In this document: one piece after another, positions 16,787 through 23,935 of the stretch
How positions within the stretch are numbered: the first letter of the stretch is position 1
How the letters are laid out: the number at the start of each line of letters is the position of its first letter
DNA from: Paludibaculum fermentans_A
GTDB lineage: Bacteria > Acidobacteriota > Terriglobia > Bryobacterales > Bryobacteraceae
NCBI RefSeq assembly: GCF_051172195.1
Contig: NZ_JBPJAQ010000001.1
Span: 1,054,001 to 1,118,000 of the forward strand
Length of the DNA: 64,000 bases
Direction of reading: 5' to 3'
Program-made: the position numbers and the translations under genes
Notes under the pieces: generated by a model
Told to the model about the DNA's origin: nothing
The model's database searches: none
What the model saw: the letters and a program-made list of their open reading frames with translations, nothing else

Positions 16787-17854
16787 TTACGCCACCGTGA
16801 TCGAGCTGTCCAGATACACGTCCTGGATCGTGTTCAGCAGCTCCACGCCTTCCTTCATCGGCCGCTGGAACGCTTTGCGACCCGAAATCAGGCCCGTGCC
16901 GCCGGCGCGTTTGTTGATCACTGCGGTCGCCACGGCCTCGGCGAAATCGTTGGCGCCCGACGCGCCGCCGCTGTTGATCAGCCCCGCGCGGCCCATGTAG
17001 CAGTTCGCCACCTGGTAACGAGTCAGGTCGATCGGATGGTCGCTGGTCAGTTCGCTGTAGATGCGCTTGTCCAGTTTGCCGTAGCTCGAGTCGCCCGCGT
17101 TCAGCGCCAGATACCCGCCATTGTTCTCCGGCAGCTTCTGCTTGATGATGTCCGCCTCAATCGTCACACCCAGGTGATTCGCCTGGCCCGTCAGGTCGGC
17201 CGACACGTGATAGTCCTTGTCCTTCTTGAACGCGTTGTTGCGCAGGTAGCACCACAGCACCGTCGCCATGCCGTATTCGTGCGCCAGCGCGAACGCCTGG
17301 CTCACTTCCACAATCTGCCGCGAGCTCTGGTCGGACCCGAAGTAGATCGTTGCGCCAATCGCCGCCGCGCCCATGTCGTAGGCCTGCTTCACCGTGCCGA
17401 ACATGATCTGGTCAGCCTTGTTCGGATAGGTCAACAGCTCGTTGTGGTTCACTTTCACGATGAACGGGATCTTGTGCGCGTACTTCCGGGACACAATCCC
17501 CAACACTCCGTAGGTGGAAGCCACGGCATTGCAGCCGCCGTAGATCGCCAGCTTCACGATATTCTCGGCATCAAAATAGTCCGGATTCTTCGCGAAGCTC
17601 GCACCGCCGGAATGCTCGATCCCCTGGTCGACGGGCAGAATCGACAGGTAACCGGTGCCGGCCAGGCGGCCCGCCTGGAACATCCACTGCAGGTTCCCCA
17701 GCACTCGGTTGTTCCGGTCGGAGTGGACGTAAATACGATCGACAAAATCCGGCCCGGGTACGTGCAGCCGTTCTTTCGAAATCTTCGGTTCAGAGAAGCC
17801 CAGCAGCGATTCGGCGTGGCTACCCAGCAATTCAACAATCTTGGTAGAGCTCAT
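16787..17854 (-). CDS. Fructose-bisphosphate aldolase class I (DhnA/FbaB type)
   Basis: Cleaves fructose-1,6-bisphosphate to dihydroxyacetone phosphate and glyceraldehyde-3-phosphate through a Schiff base. The 355-residue length matches the FbaB/DhnA family (about 350). Visible markers are LPVDQGIEHSGG (about 73-84), the strand 'FIVKVNHNELL' (131-141), and the C-terminal 'NSGGASG' phosphate-binding loop. The ATG at 17854 has AAGGAG seven bases upstream. Long open sequence upstream of that start is intergenic, not coding. The HAD gene follows in the same transcript. An inverted repeat lies in the leader (17902-17921). Confidence 0.94.
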   Translation of the reverse strand: MSSTKIVELLGSHAESLLGFSEPKISKERLHVPGPDFVDRIYVHSDRNNRVLGNLQWMFQAGRLAGTGYLSILPVDQGIEHSGGASFAKNPDYFDAENIVKLAIYGGCNAVASTYGVLGIVSRKYAHKIPFIVKVNHNELLTYPNKADQIMFGTVKQAYDMGAAAIGATIYFGSDQSSRQIVEVSQAFALAHEYGMATVLWCYLRNNAFKKDKDYHVSADLTGQANHLGVTIEADIIKQKLPENNGGYLALNAGDSSYGKLDKRIYSELTSDHPIDLTRYQVANCYMGRAGLINSGGASGANDFAEAVATAVINKRAGGTGLISGRKAFQRPMKEGVELLNTIQDVYLDSSITVA

Positions 17855-18127
17855 TTCTTCTCCTTGAGGGAAGGTGGTGCGTCTCCGGTGATCGGCCGGC
17901 CGCGGATTCCCATAAATCCGCCATGCGCCGCAGCAGGCATCCCTGTCCTGGATCGGCGCGTACCCCTCTATTCGCTCAGCATGACACACTCCGCCCGGGC
18001 CACGAATCCCCCATTTGAGAATTGCCCTGCCCATCCCGGCCCGTCCTGGTGTACATTGGCCTTGACTTCCTAGGCCGGACACCGCAGTGGAGCCCGGCCG
18101 GTGCAGTACTTGAAAAGGAGCTCCCGT
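17855..18127. other. Divergent intergenic region: leader hairpin and candidate dispersed repeat
   Basis: This 273-bp region separates the aldolase (minus) from the DUF362 gene (plus) and must hold both promoters, though I cannot place convincing -35/-10 pairs. It contains a perfect 7-bp hairpin, GCGGATT (17902-17908) with AATCCGC (17915-17921), in the aldolase leader. At 17971-17987 it has TTCGCTCAGCATGACAC, which resembles a short dispersed repeat seen in acidobacterial genomes. Confidence 0.4.
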
Positions 18128-19261
18128 ATGACCCGCCGCGAACTCTTCGCCCTTCCTGCCGCAGCCGCCCTGGGCCTCGCCAAGCCGGCCCCCGCCTCCA
18201 CTGTGGCCATCGCCCGCGCACGGGCTTACGACGCCAAAATCTACGACACGCTCCGCACCATGTTCGACCAGGTGGGCGGCCTCGCCCCCATCGTTCGCAA
18301 TAAGACCGTTGCCCTGAAGCTGAACCTCACCGGCAATCCCGCGCGCTTCCCCGTCAAAGCCGAGATGCCCTACCGCACCGATCCGGCCAGTGTCCTGGCC
18401 ACCTGCCAGTTGATGGCCCGTGCCGGAGCCAAACGCATCCGCATCCTCGAAAGCTTCTTCCCCGCCAAGTCCGACCGCGAACTCTGGGCGCGCTACGGCC
18501 TCGATATCCAGGCCATTGAAAACTGCGGCGCCAAGGTCGAGTGGGAGAATACGAATAATCTCGGCCTCGCCACCCAGTACACCCGCCTGAAGGTGCCCGG
18601 CGGCGGCCGCATCTTCCCCTCCTACGACCTCAACCACTCCTTCGCCGACTGCGACGCCTACGTCTCCATGTCCAAGCTCAAGAACCACTGGCTGGCCGGC
18701 GTCACCATGACCATGAAGAACAACTTCGGCCTCACGCCCTGCTCGCTCTACGGCGGCGATGCCGGGCCCAGCGGCAATGAGGATCCAAAGCAGGAGCGGG
18801 GTCCGGTCGGCCACAATGGCACACGCACTCCGCCCAAGGGCGTCCCGCAGGAAATTGATCTTAGCACTCCGCGCGAACCGGGCTTCCGCATTCCGCGCAT
18901 CGTCGTCGATCTCTGTTCCATCCGCCCCGTCGACCTGTCCATCGTCGATGGCATCGAGACCATCCGAGGTGGCGAAGGTGAATGGAATCAGGGTGTTGAG
19001 ATCATGAAACCGGGCCTGCTGCTGGTCGGCCGCAACATGGTCTGCACCGACACCGTCTGCACCGCCGTGATGGGTTACGACCCGCGCGCCACTCGCGGCC
19101 AGAGCGCCTTCATCCGCGGGGACAATACCCTGCTGCTGGCCGAGGAGGCAGGGCTCGGCTCCGCCCGCCTGGAGAACATCGAAATCGCCGGCCTGAAGCT
19201 CAAAGACGCCAAGGTAGACTTCGGCCCCGGCGCCATCGGCAAACGCGTCTTCGCTGCCTGA
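18128..19261 (+). CDS. DUF362 domain protein with Tat-like signal
   Basis: A protein of 377 residues starting at the ATG at 18128 with AAGGAG upstream. The N-terminus (MTRRELFALPAAAALGLA) is a twin-arginine-like signal. The rest matches the DUF362 layout: a 'KTVALKLNLTG' strand, a conserved 'DCDAYVSMSKLKNHWLAGVTM' region (quoted partly as a marker), and the C-terminal 'DGIETIRGGEG' motif. No ferredoxin-type CxxCxxC cluster is present, unlike fused members of the family. Tat export suggests a folded, possibly cofactor-bearing periplasmic protein. The function of the family is not firmly known. It is convergent with the VWFA gene, nine bases apart. Confidence 0.82.
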   Translation: MTRRELFALPAAAALGLAKPAPASTVAIARARAYDAKIYDTLRTMFDQVGGLAPIVRNKTVALKLNLTGNPARFPVKAEMPYRTDPASVLATCQLMARAGAKRIRILESFFPAKSDRELWARYGLDIQAIENCGAKVEWENTNNLGLATQYTRLKVPGGGRIFPSYDLNHSFADCDAYVSMSKLKNHWLAGVTMTMKNNFGLTPCSLYGGDAGPSGNEDPKQERGPVGHNGTRTPPKGVPQEIDLSTPREPGFRIPRIVVDLCSIRPVDLSIVDGIETIRGGEGEWNQGVEIMKPGLLLVGRNMVCTDTVCTAVMGYDPRATRGQSAFIRGDNTLLLAEEAGLGSARLENIEIAGLKLKDAKVDFGPGAIGKRVFAA

Positions 19262-19270
19262 GCGGGAGTG

Positions 19271-20359
19271 TTATTGCTGGACGACCGGCGGCTGCGCCTG
19301 GGCCGAGTCCGTCCGACCTTGCGCATAGTAACCCGGCCGCGCATGCACTTCCGCCTTCGGGTAGCGGCGGCGTGTGTCGGCGCTCAATTCCACCTGCAGC
19401 TTGCGGAATGTTCCCTCCGGAGCCGCGGTCGCCGTAATGCCCAGGCTGTAGCGATTGCGGATTCTCTCCAGCATCTCCTGGAAGCGCGCCCCGGCCTTGT
19501 CTGCCCGCAGTACCTCCCCTCCCGTATCTTCCGCCAACCGGAAGACGTTCGCCGGGGTGAAGTCCGTATTCACATCCGCCCCCTTTGGCAGCGCTGGAGG
19601 CGGCTTCGTGCCCGGCGCGACAATCGCATTCAGTACGGTGTCGTTCTCGGAAAGCGCCCGCACCACCTTCTCGTCCGGAAGCTGGTAGTGCACTCCGCCG
19701 TTATCCGTCAGGATGATCAGCGCCCGGCGGCCAGCGAAGGGCGGTTGCTGCTTCAGGTAGTCGGTCACCTGCAGGATGGAATCATTGATGGCCGTACCCG
19801 CCCCCAGGTTGTGATCCATCGGAGCGTCCTGCAAAGCCACCACGGCCAGCCGTTTCTCGCCGGTCAACTCCTGGGTGAACTCTACGCGCCTCGAGAACAG
19901 AGCGACCGCGATCTGGTCTTCCGGCTTCAGGCTCGACAACGCCTCCTGCGCCACCATCGCCATCTCCCTCAGCAGCTTACCCATGCTCCCGGAAACGTCC
20001 AGCAGCAGCAGCACCTGCAGCGGCTCCGACTCCTGCCCGAAATACTCGATTTGCCTCTCCACCCCCTCCTCTTTCAGGACGAAGTCGGAAGATTTCAGCC
20101 CGGGGAGCGGCTGTTTGTTGTTCACCACCTGGACGTCCACCCGCACCAGCGTTGTACCGGCTTTGAAAGTGGGGGTGTCAGCGCCTTCGACCGGTTTGCC
20201 GGCTTCGGCTGCCTTGGGCGTGGCCTCCAAGGGTGGCTGGGCAGGCTTGGGCGTCTCCACTTTGCGCCATCCTCCGCCCGTGGGCCGAGGCGGTTGCGGA
20301 GCGGGTGATTGCGCCGCTGCCGCCATCGCGGCGAACATAAGTACGAACACCGGCCTCAT
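19271..20359 (-). CDS. Secreted VWFA-domain protein (acidobacterial type)
   Basis: A 362-residue protein with a signal peptide (MRPVFVLMFAAMAAAAQS), a Pro-rich linker, and a von Willebrand A domain with an intact MIDAS start, DVSGSMGK. The region before the VWA domain (VRVDVQVVNNKQPLPGL...DFVLKEEG) is the pattern typical of the acidobacterial VWFA-related family, usually involved in extracellular protein interactions of unknown detail. Its ATG (20359-20357) overlaps the ATG of selB on the opposite strand by two bases (CATG). An internal ATG at 20338 would cut into the signal peptide and is less likely. The promoter must therefore lie inside selB. Confidence 0.85.
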   Translation of the reverse strand: MRPVFVLMFAAMAAAAQSPAPQPPRPTGGGWRKVETPKPAQPPLEATPKAAEAGKPVEGADTPTFKAGTTLVRVDVQVVNNKQPLPGLKSSDFVLKEEGVERQIEYFGQESEPLQVLLLLDVSGSMGKLLREMAMVAQEALSSLKPEDQIAVALFSRRVEFTQELTGEKRLAVVALQDAPMDHNLGAGTAINDSILQVTDYLKQQPPFAGRRALIILTDNGGVHYQLPDEKVVRALSENDTVLNAIVAPGTKPPPALPKGADVNTDFTPANVFRLAEDTGGEVLRADKAGARFQEMLERIRNRYSLGITATAAPEGTFRKLQVELSADTRRRYPKAEVHARPGYYAQGRTDSAQAQPPVVQQ

Positions 20360-22208
20360 GAAGAATATTATCGTCGGCACGGCGGGCCATATCGACCATG
20401 GCAAGACAACATTGGTGCGCGCGCTCACCGGCATCGATACAGACCGCCTGGAGGAAGAGAAGCGCCGCGGCATTACCATCGACCTCGGCTTTGCCCATCT
20501 GGAGCACGCCGGCATCCGCTTCGGCTTCGTCGATGTGCCCGGCCATGAACGGTTTGTGAAGAATATGCTGGCCGGCGCCGGCGGTATCGACATGGTGTTG
20601 CTCGTCATCGGCGCCGACGAATCGATCAAACCGCAGACTCGTGAACATTTCGACATCTGCAGGCTGCTGGACATCCGCCAGGGACTGGTCGTGCTGACGA
20701 AATCCGACGCCGTCGATGAAGAAGTGTTGGAACTGGCTCGCATGGAGGCCGCCGAGTTCGTGGCCGGGTCCTTTCTGGATGGTGCGCCCATTGTGTCCGT
20801 AAGCGGTGTGACGGGCGCCGGCCTCCCCGCGTTGCGTGAGGCCATGGCGGCCATCGCCGGGCGTACGAAGGGCCGCGACACCACCGCCCCATTCCGCCTG
20901 CCCATCGACAGGTCGTTCACTTTGAAGGGTTTCGGCACCGTGGTGACCGGCACCCTCACCGCCGGCCAGTTGAATGTGGAGCAGGAGGTAGAGGTTCACC
21001 CGGGCGGCCGACGGCTGCGCGTTCGCGGAGTGCAAGTCCATGGCGGAGCAGTGGATAAGGCTTATGCCGGGCAACGCACGGCCGTCAACCTGGCCGGAGT
21101 CGAGGCCTCCGAGCTGACTCGCGGCCTGGTACTGACCCCGCCCGACCTTTTCCATTCCACCCAAGCCCTCGATTGCTCTTTTACACTGCTGCCGGGTGCC
21201 CAGCCGTTGAAACATCGCGCACCCATCCACTTTCACGCTGGCACGGCGGAGGTGGAGGCCCAGGTTCGTATGTTGCGCGGGACAGAGCCGCTCCAACCAG
21301 GCACCACGGGGTTCGTCCGGTTGCTGCTGAACGAGCCGCTGCTGCTGCTGCCGGGCGACCGGTTCATCGCCCGTATGTTCTCACCCGTCATCACGATAGG
21401 CGGCGGCGTGGTGCTGGACAACGCTCCGCCGCCGCGGATGAAGAAGCCGTTGGTGCTGGACCGTCTCGCTCAGTTGGAAGGTGCGTCGCTGCCGGTTCGG
21501 ATGAGCTTGTTCGCCCAGGAAGATCCAGCAGGCTGTACTGTCGCCGCCCTGGCCGCTCGCGTTGGCGCTACACCCGATGCCCTCCTGGCCGCCGCCGCCC
21601 TGGCCGGGTTGGTGCCCGTCCGCGCCGCGGAACCGCGCCTGGTCGCCCACACCGCGCTGGATGCCTATGCCGCCGGACTGCGGCTCGCCCTGGCCGAGTT
21701 CCATCGCCAGAATCCGCTGCTGCGCGGCATGCCCCGCGCCTCGGCGCCCGTGCCCGCCTTCCTGCTCGATACCCTATTGGCTTCAACGAAGGACGTGGCA
21801 GCGGAGGAAGACCTGCTGCGCCTCGGCTCCCATCGTCTTCAATTCAAAGGAGAAGAGGACGAGGCGATTGGCCGCATGGAGGCGCTCTTCCGCGAGGCCG
21901 GCCTCAGCGTCCCGGCCGTCAATGAGGTGCTGGCCAAATCCGGAGTGGACGCCAACCGCGCACGGACCCTCCTTCAGATCCTTTTGAAAGATAAGAAGTT
22001 AGTCCGTATCTCGACCGACCTCATCTATCACGGTGATGCGATCGCTCAGCTGCGGGCGCTGCTCGCCGCCCGCAAGGGAATCCGGTTCGGGGTCGCCGAC
22101 TTCAAGGATTGGACCGGCGTCTCCCGCAAATACGCTATCCCGCTACTGGAGTTTCTAGATCGGGAACGCGTCACCCGCCGCGACGGTGACCAGCGCTTGA
22201 TTCTGTAA
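20358..22208 (+). CDS. selB: Selenocysteine-specific elongation factor SelB
   Basis: Delivers Sec-tRNA to UGA codons that are followed by a SECIS element. The 616-residue protein has the GTPase motifs GTAGHIDHGKTT (7-18), DVPGHERF and TKSD. Beta-barrel domains II/III follow, and then a C-terminal winged-helix region of ~250 residues that binds the SECIS hairpin. The start at 20358 gives the canonical family N-terminus MKNIIVGTAGHIDHGKTT. The start codon overlaps that of the VWFA gene on the other strand, so its promoter and ribosome binding site lie within that gene. No selA, selD, tRNA-Sec or obvious UGA-interrupted gene is in the window, so the rest of the pathway must be elsewhere. Confidence 0.96.
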   Translation: MKNIIVGTAGHIDHGKTTLVRALTGIDTDRLEEEKRRGITIDLGFAHLEHAGIRFGFVDVPGHERFVKNMLAGAGGIDMVLLVIGADESIKPQTREHFDICRLLDIRQGLVVLTKSDAVDEEVLELARMEAAEFVAGSFLDGAPIVSVSGVTGAGLPALREAMAAIAGRTKGRDTTAPFRLPIDRSFTLKGFGTVVTGTLTAGQLNVEQEVEVHPGGRRLRVRGVQVHGGAVDKAYAGQRTAVNLAGVEASELTRGLVLTPPDLFHSTQALDCSFTLLPGAQPLKHRAPIHFHAGTAEVEAQVRMLRGTEPLQPGTTGFVRLLLNEPLLLLPGDRFIARMFSPVITIGGGVVLDNAPPPRMKKPLVLDRLAQLEGASLPVRMSLFAQEDPAGCTVAALAARVGATPDALLAAAALAGLVPVRAAEPRLVAHTALDAYAAGLRLALAEFHRQNPLLRGMPRASAPVPAFLLDTLLASTKDVAAEEDLLRLGSHRLQFKGEEDEAIGRMEALFREAGLSVPAVNEVLAKSGVDANRARTLLQILLKDKKLVRISTDLIYHGDAIAQLRALLAARKGIRFGVADFKDWTGVSRKYAIPLLEFLDRERVTRRDGDQRLIL

Positions 22209-22252
22209 TACTCGCCCCCGCCTCTCCGATGAGTCTCTTGGAGGCTCGCGTC

Positions 22253-23935
22253 TTGAGAAGCGTTCACATCGGAATTCTGGCGGCTGCGGTTCTGTTCGCC
22301 CTGCCGGCCCATGCCCAGACACTGAAGGCGACGCCGGTCAGCCTGAGTTATTCGTATACGTTGGGATCCACAACGTTTCCGGCCGCCCAGACGCTGGCCG
22401 TCGCACCTGCCAGCGGAGCGGCGTTGTCCTTCAGCGCCGTCATTGTCGGAGGTCCGTGGGTGACCGTCACCCCGGATAGCGGCAAGACGAATGCCAGCCT
22501 GAAGGTGTCGGTGAATCCAACCAGCTTGCCTGTCGGAACTTACACGGCCAATATCATGCTCACCCCGGTGGGCGGAACGACGTTGAACGTGCCCGTCACG
22601 CTGTCTGTCAAGGCGCCGCCCGCCACCCTGGTGGTGACCCCCAGTCCTGTGACCCTTTCCTACACGCGGGGCGATCCGACCCCCGATCCAGTGGCCATTA
22701 ATCTCAGCGGAGGGGGCGCGCTGCTGTCGTTCACAGTGACCGTTTCCGGTGCTGCCTGGCTTTCCGCCACCCCGAAGAGCGGCATCATCTTCCCTGCCTT
22801 CAGCTCACAGGTGGCCCTACTGGTGGATCCAACTGGCCTCACGCCAGGAACTTACAAGGGGTCCATCAAGATAGACGCCCCGTCCGCGGCGAACAAGACC
22901 CAGACGGTCAGTTTCGACCTGACCGTGAACCCGGGCACTCCGGTCTTGAACTCCATCTTCCCCACCGGAGCTACGCAAGGCTCGGCCGCCACCACGATCA
23001 CACTGACAGGAAGCAATTTCTACTCAGGTTCGGCCGTCACGGCCAAAGGCCAAACTCTTGCCTCGACGCTTCTGGGACCAACGGTCCTTCAGGCAACGAT
23101 TCCTTCGTCCCTCATGGCAACGGCCGCCAACCTGAATGTTCTGGTGACGAATCCGAATCCCGGCGGCGGATCGTCAGCAGACCAGACGTTCACGGTCTTC
23201 TCGCCCGGCCCTCGTATTACCGGCATCACCAACGGGGCCAGCTTCCAGTCGGGTTCCATCGCCCCCGGTGAGTTTGTGAGCATCTTCGGAACCGGACTGG
23301 GGCCAGACGCAATCGTCACCTTCCAGCCGCCGGCAGGTTCGGTGCCGATAGCCGATACGCTGGCCGGGGTGCAGGTGTACTTTGGACCCACGCCGGCACC
23401 GCTGATCTTCGTCTCGTCCACCCAGATCGCCGCCATGGTGCCGTATGGGGTCCTTGGGCCGGGCATCAACGTGTCAGTGGACTACAACGGGACATCCTCA
23501 TGGGTCTATCCCGTTTCGGTCGCACCCACGGCCCCCGGCTTGTTCGCGCTGGGGTCTTCCGGCGCAGGTGCGGGCGCGGTCTTCAACGAGAATGCTTCGA
23601 CCGGAGAACTGACCCTCAACACCGAGACCAATGCGGCCGTGAAGGGCTCCACCATCTGGCTGTATGCGACGGGGATCGGGGTTACCACTCCGACCGGCTT
23701 CGATGGCCTGATCAGCACCTTGGAGTCAAACCTCACAGCACCCGCGGCGACTCTGAATATCGGGGGTTCCGACGTCACGCCGGCCTACTTCGGACCAGCG
23801 CCCGGACTAGTCTCGGGGTTGACCTTGATCAAGGCTGCTGTGCCCGCGGGCATCACAGCCGCCAAAGCAGTGCCTGTTTTGTTGACGTTAGGCTCAGTCA
23901 CCAGCCAGGTGGGCGTGACGATTACAGTGAAGTGA
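22253..23935 (+). CDS. Secreted BACON/IPT-type protein with Solibacter C-terminal domain
   Basis: A secreted beta-sandwich protein of about 560 residues. I place the start at a TTG (22253) because GGAGG at 22240-22244 lies eight bases upstream; an ATG at 22229 has no ribosome site. The order is: signal peptide ending in 'PAHAQ', two BACON-like repeats (about 22-125 and 126-225) with 'W(V/L)' plus 'LPVGTYTA/LTPGTYKG' turns, an IPT/TIG-like domain (about 228-320), then the ~230-residue domain starting ITNGASFQSGSIAPGEFVSIFGTGLGP. The last is a lineage marker of Solibacter-type Acidobacteria. A cell-surface or extracellular role is likely, possibly glycan binding. Its 3' end overlaps mrfA tail to tail by 14 bp. 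Confidence 0.8.
   Translation: MRSVHIGILAAAVLFALPAHAQTLKATPVSLSYSYTLGSTTFPAAQTLAVAPASGAALSFSAVIVGGPWVTVTPDSGKTNASLKVSVNPTSLPVGTYTANIMLTPVGGTTLNVPVTLSVKAPPATLVVTPSPVTLSYTRGDPTPDPVAINLSGGGALLSFTVTVSGAAWLSATPKSGIIFPAFSSQVALLVDPTGLTPGTYKGSIKIDAPSAANKTQTVSFDLTVNPGTPVLNSIFPTGATQGSAATTITLTGSNFYSGSAVTAKGQTLASTLLGPTVLQATIPSSLMATAANLNVLVTNPNPGGGSSADQTFTVFSPGPRITGITNGASFQSGSIAPGEFVSIFGTGLGPDAIVTFQPPAGSVPIADTLAGVQVYFGPTPAPLIFVSSTQIAAMVPYGVLGPGINVSVDYNGTSSWVYPVSVAPTAPGLFALGSSGAGAGAVFNENASTGELTLNTETNAAVKGSTIWLYATGIGVTTPTGFDGLISTLESNLTAPAATLNIGGSDVTPAYFGPAPGLVSGLTLIKAAVPAGITAAKAVPVLLTLGSVTSQVGVTITVK

Noticed and set aside
16787..18814. Aldolase frame extended far upstream to about 675 codons.
   Set aside because: The extra sequence is low-complexity and antisense to the DUF362 gene; the ATG at 17854 has a good ribosome site and gives the family length.
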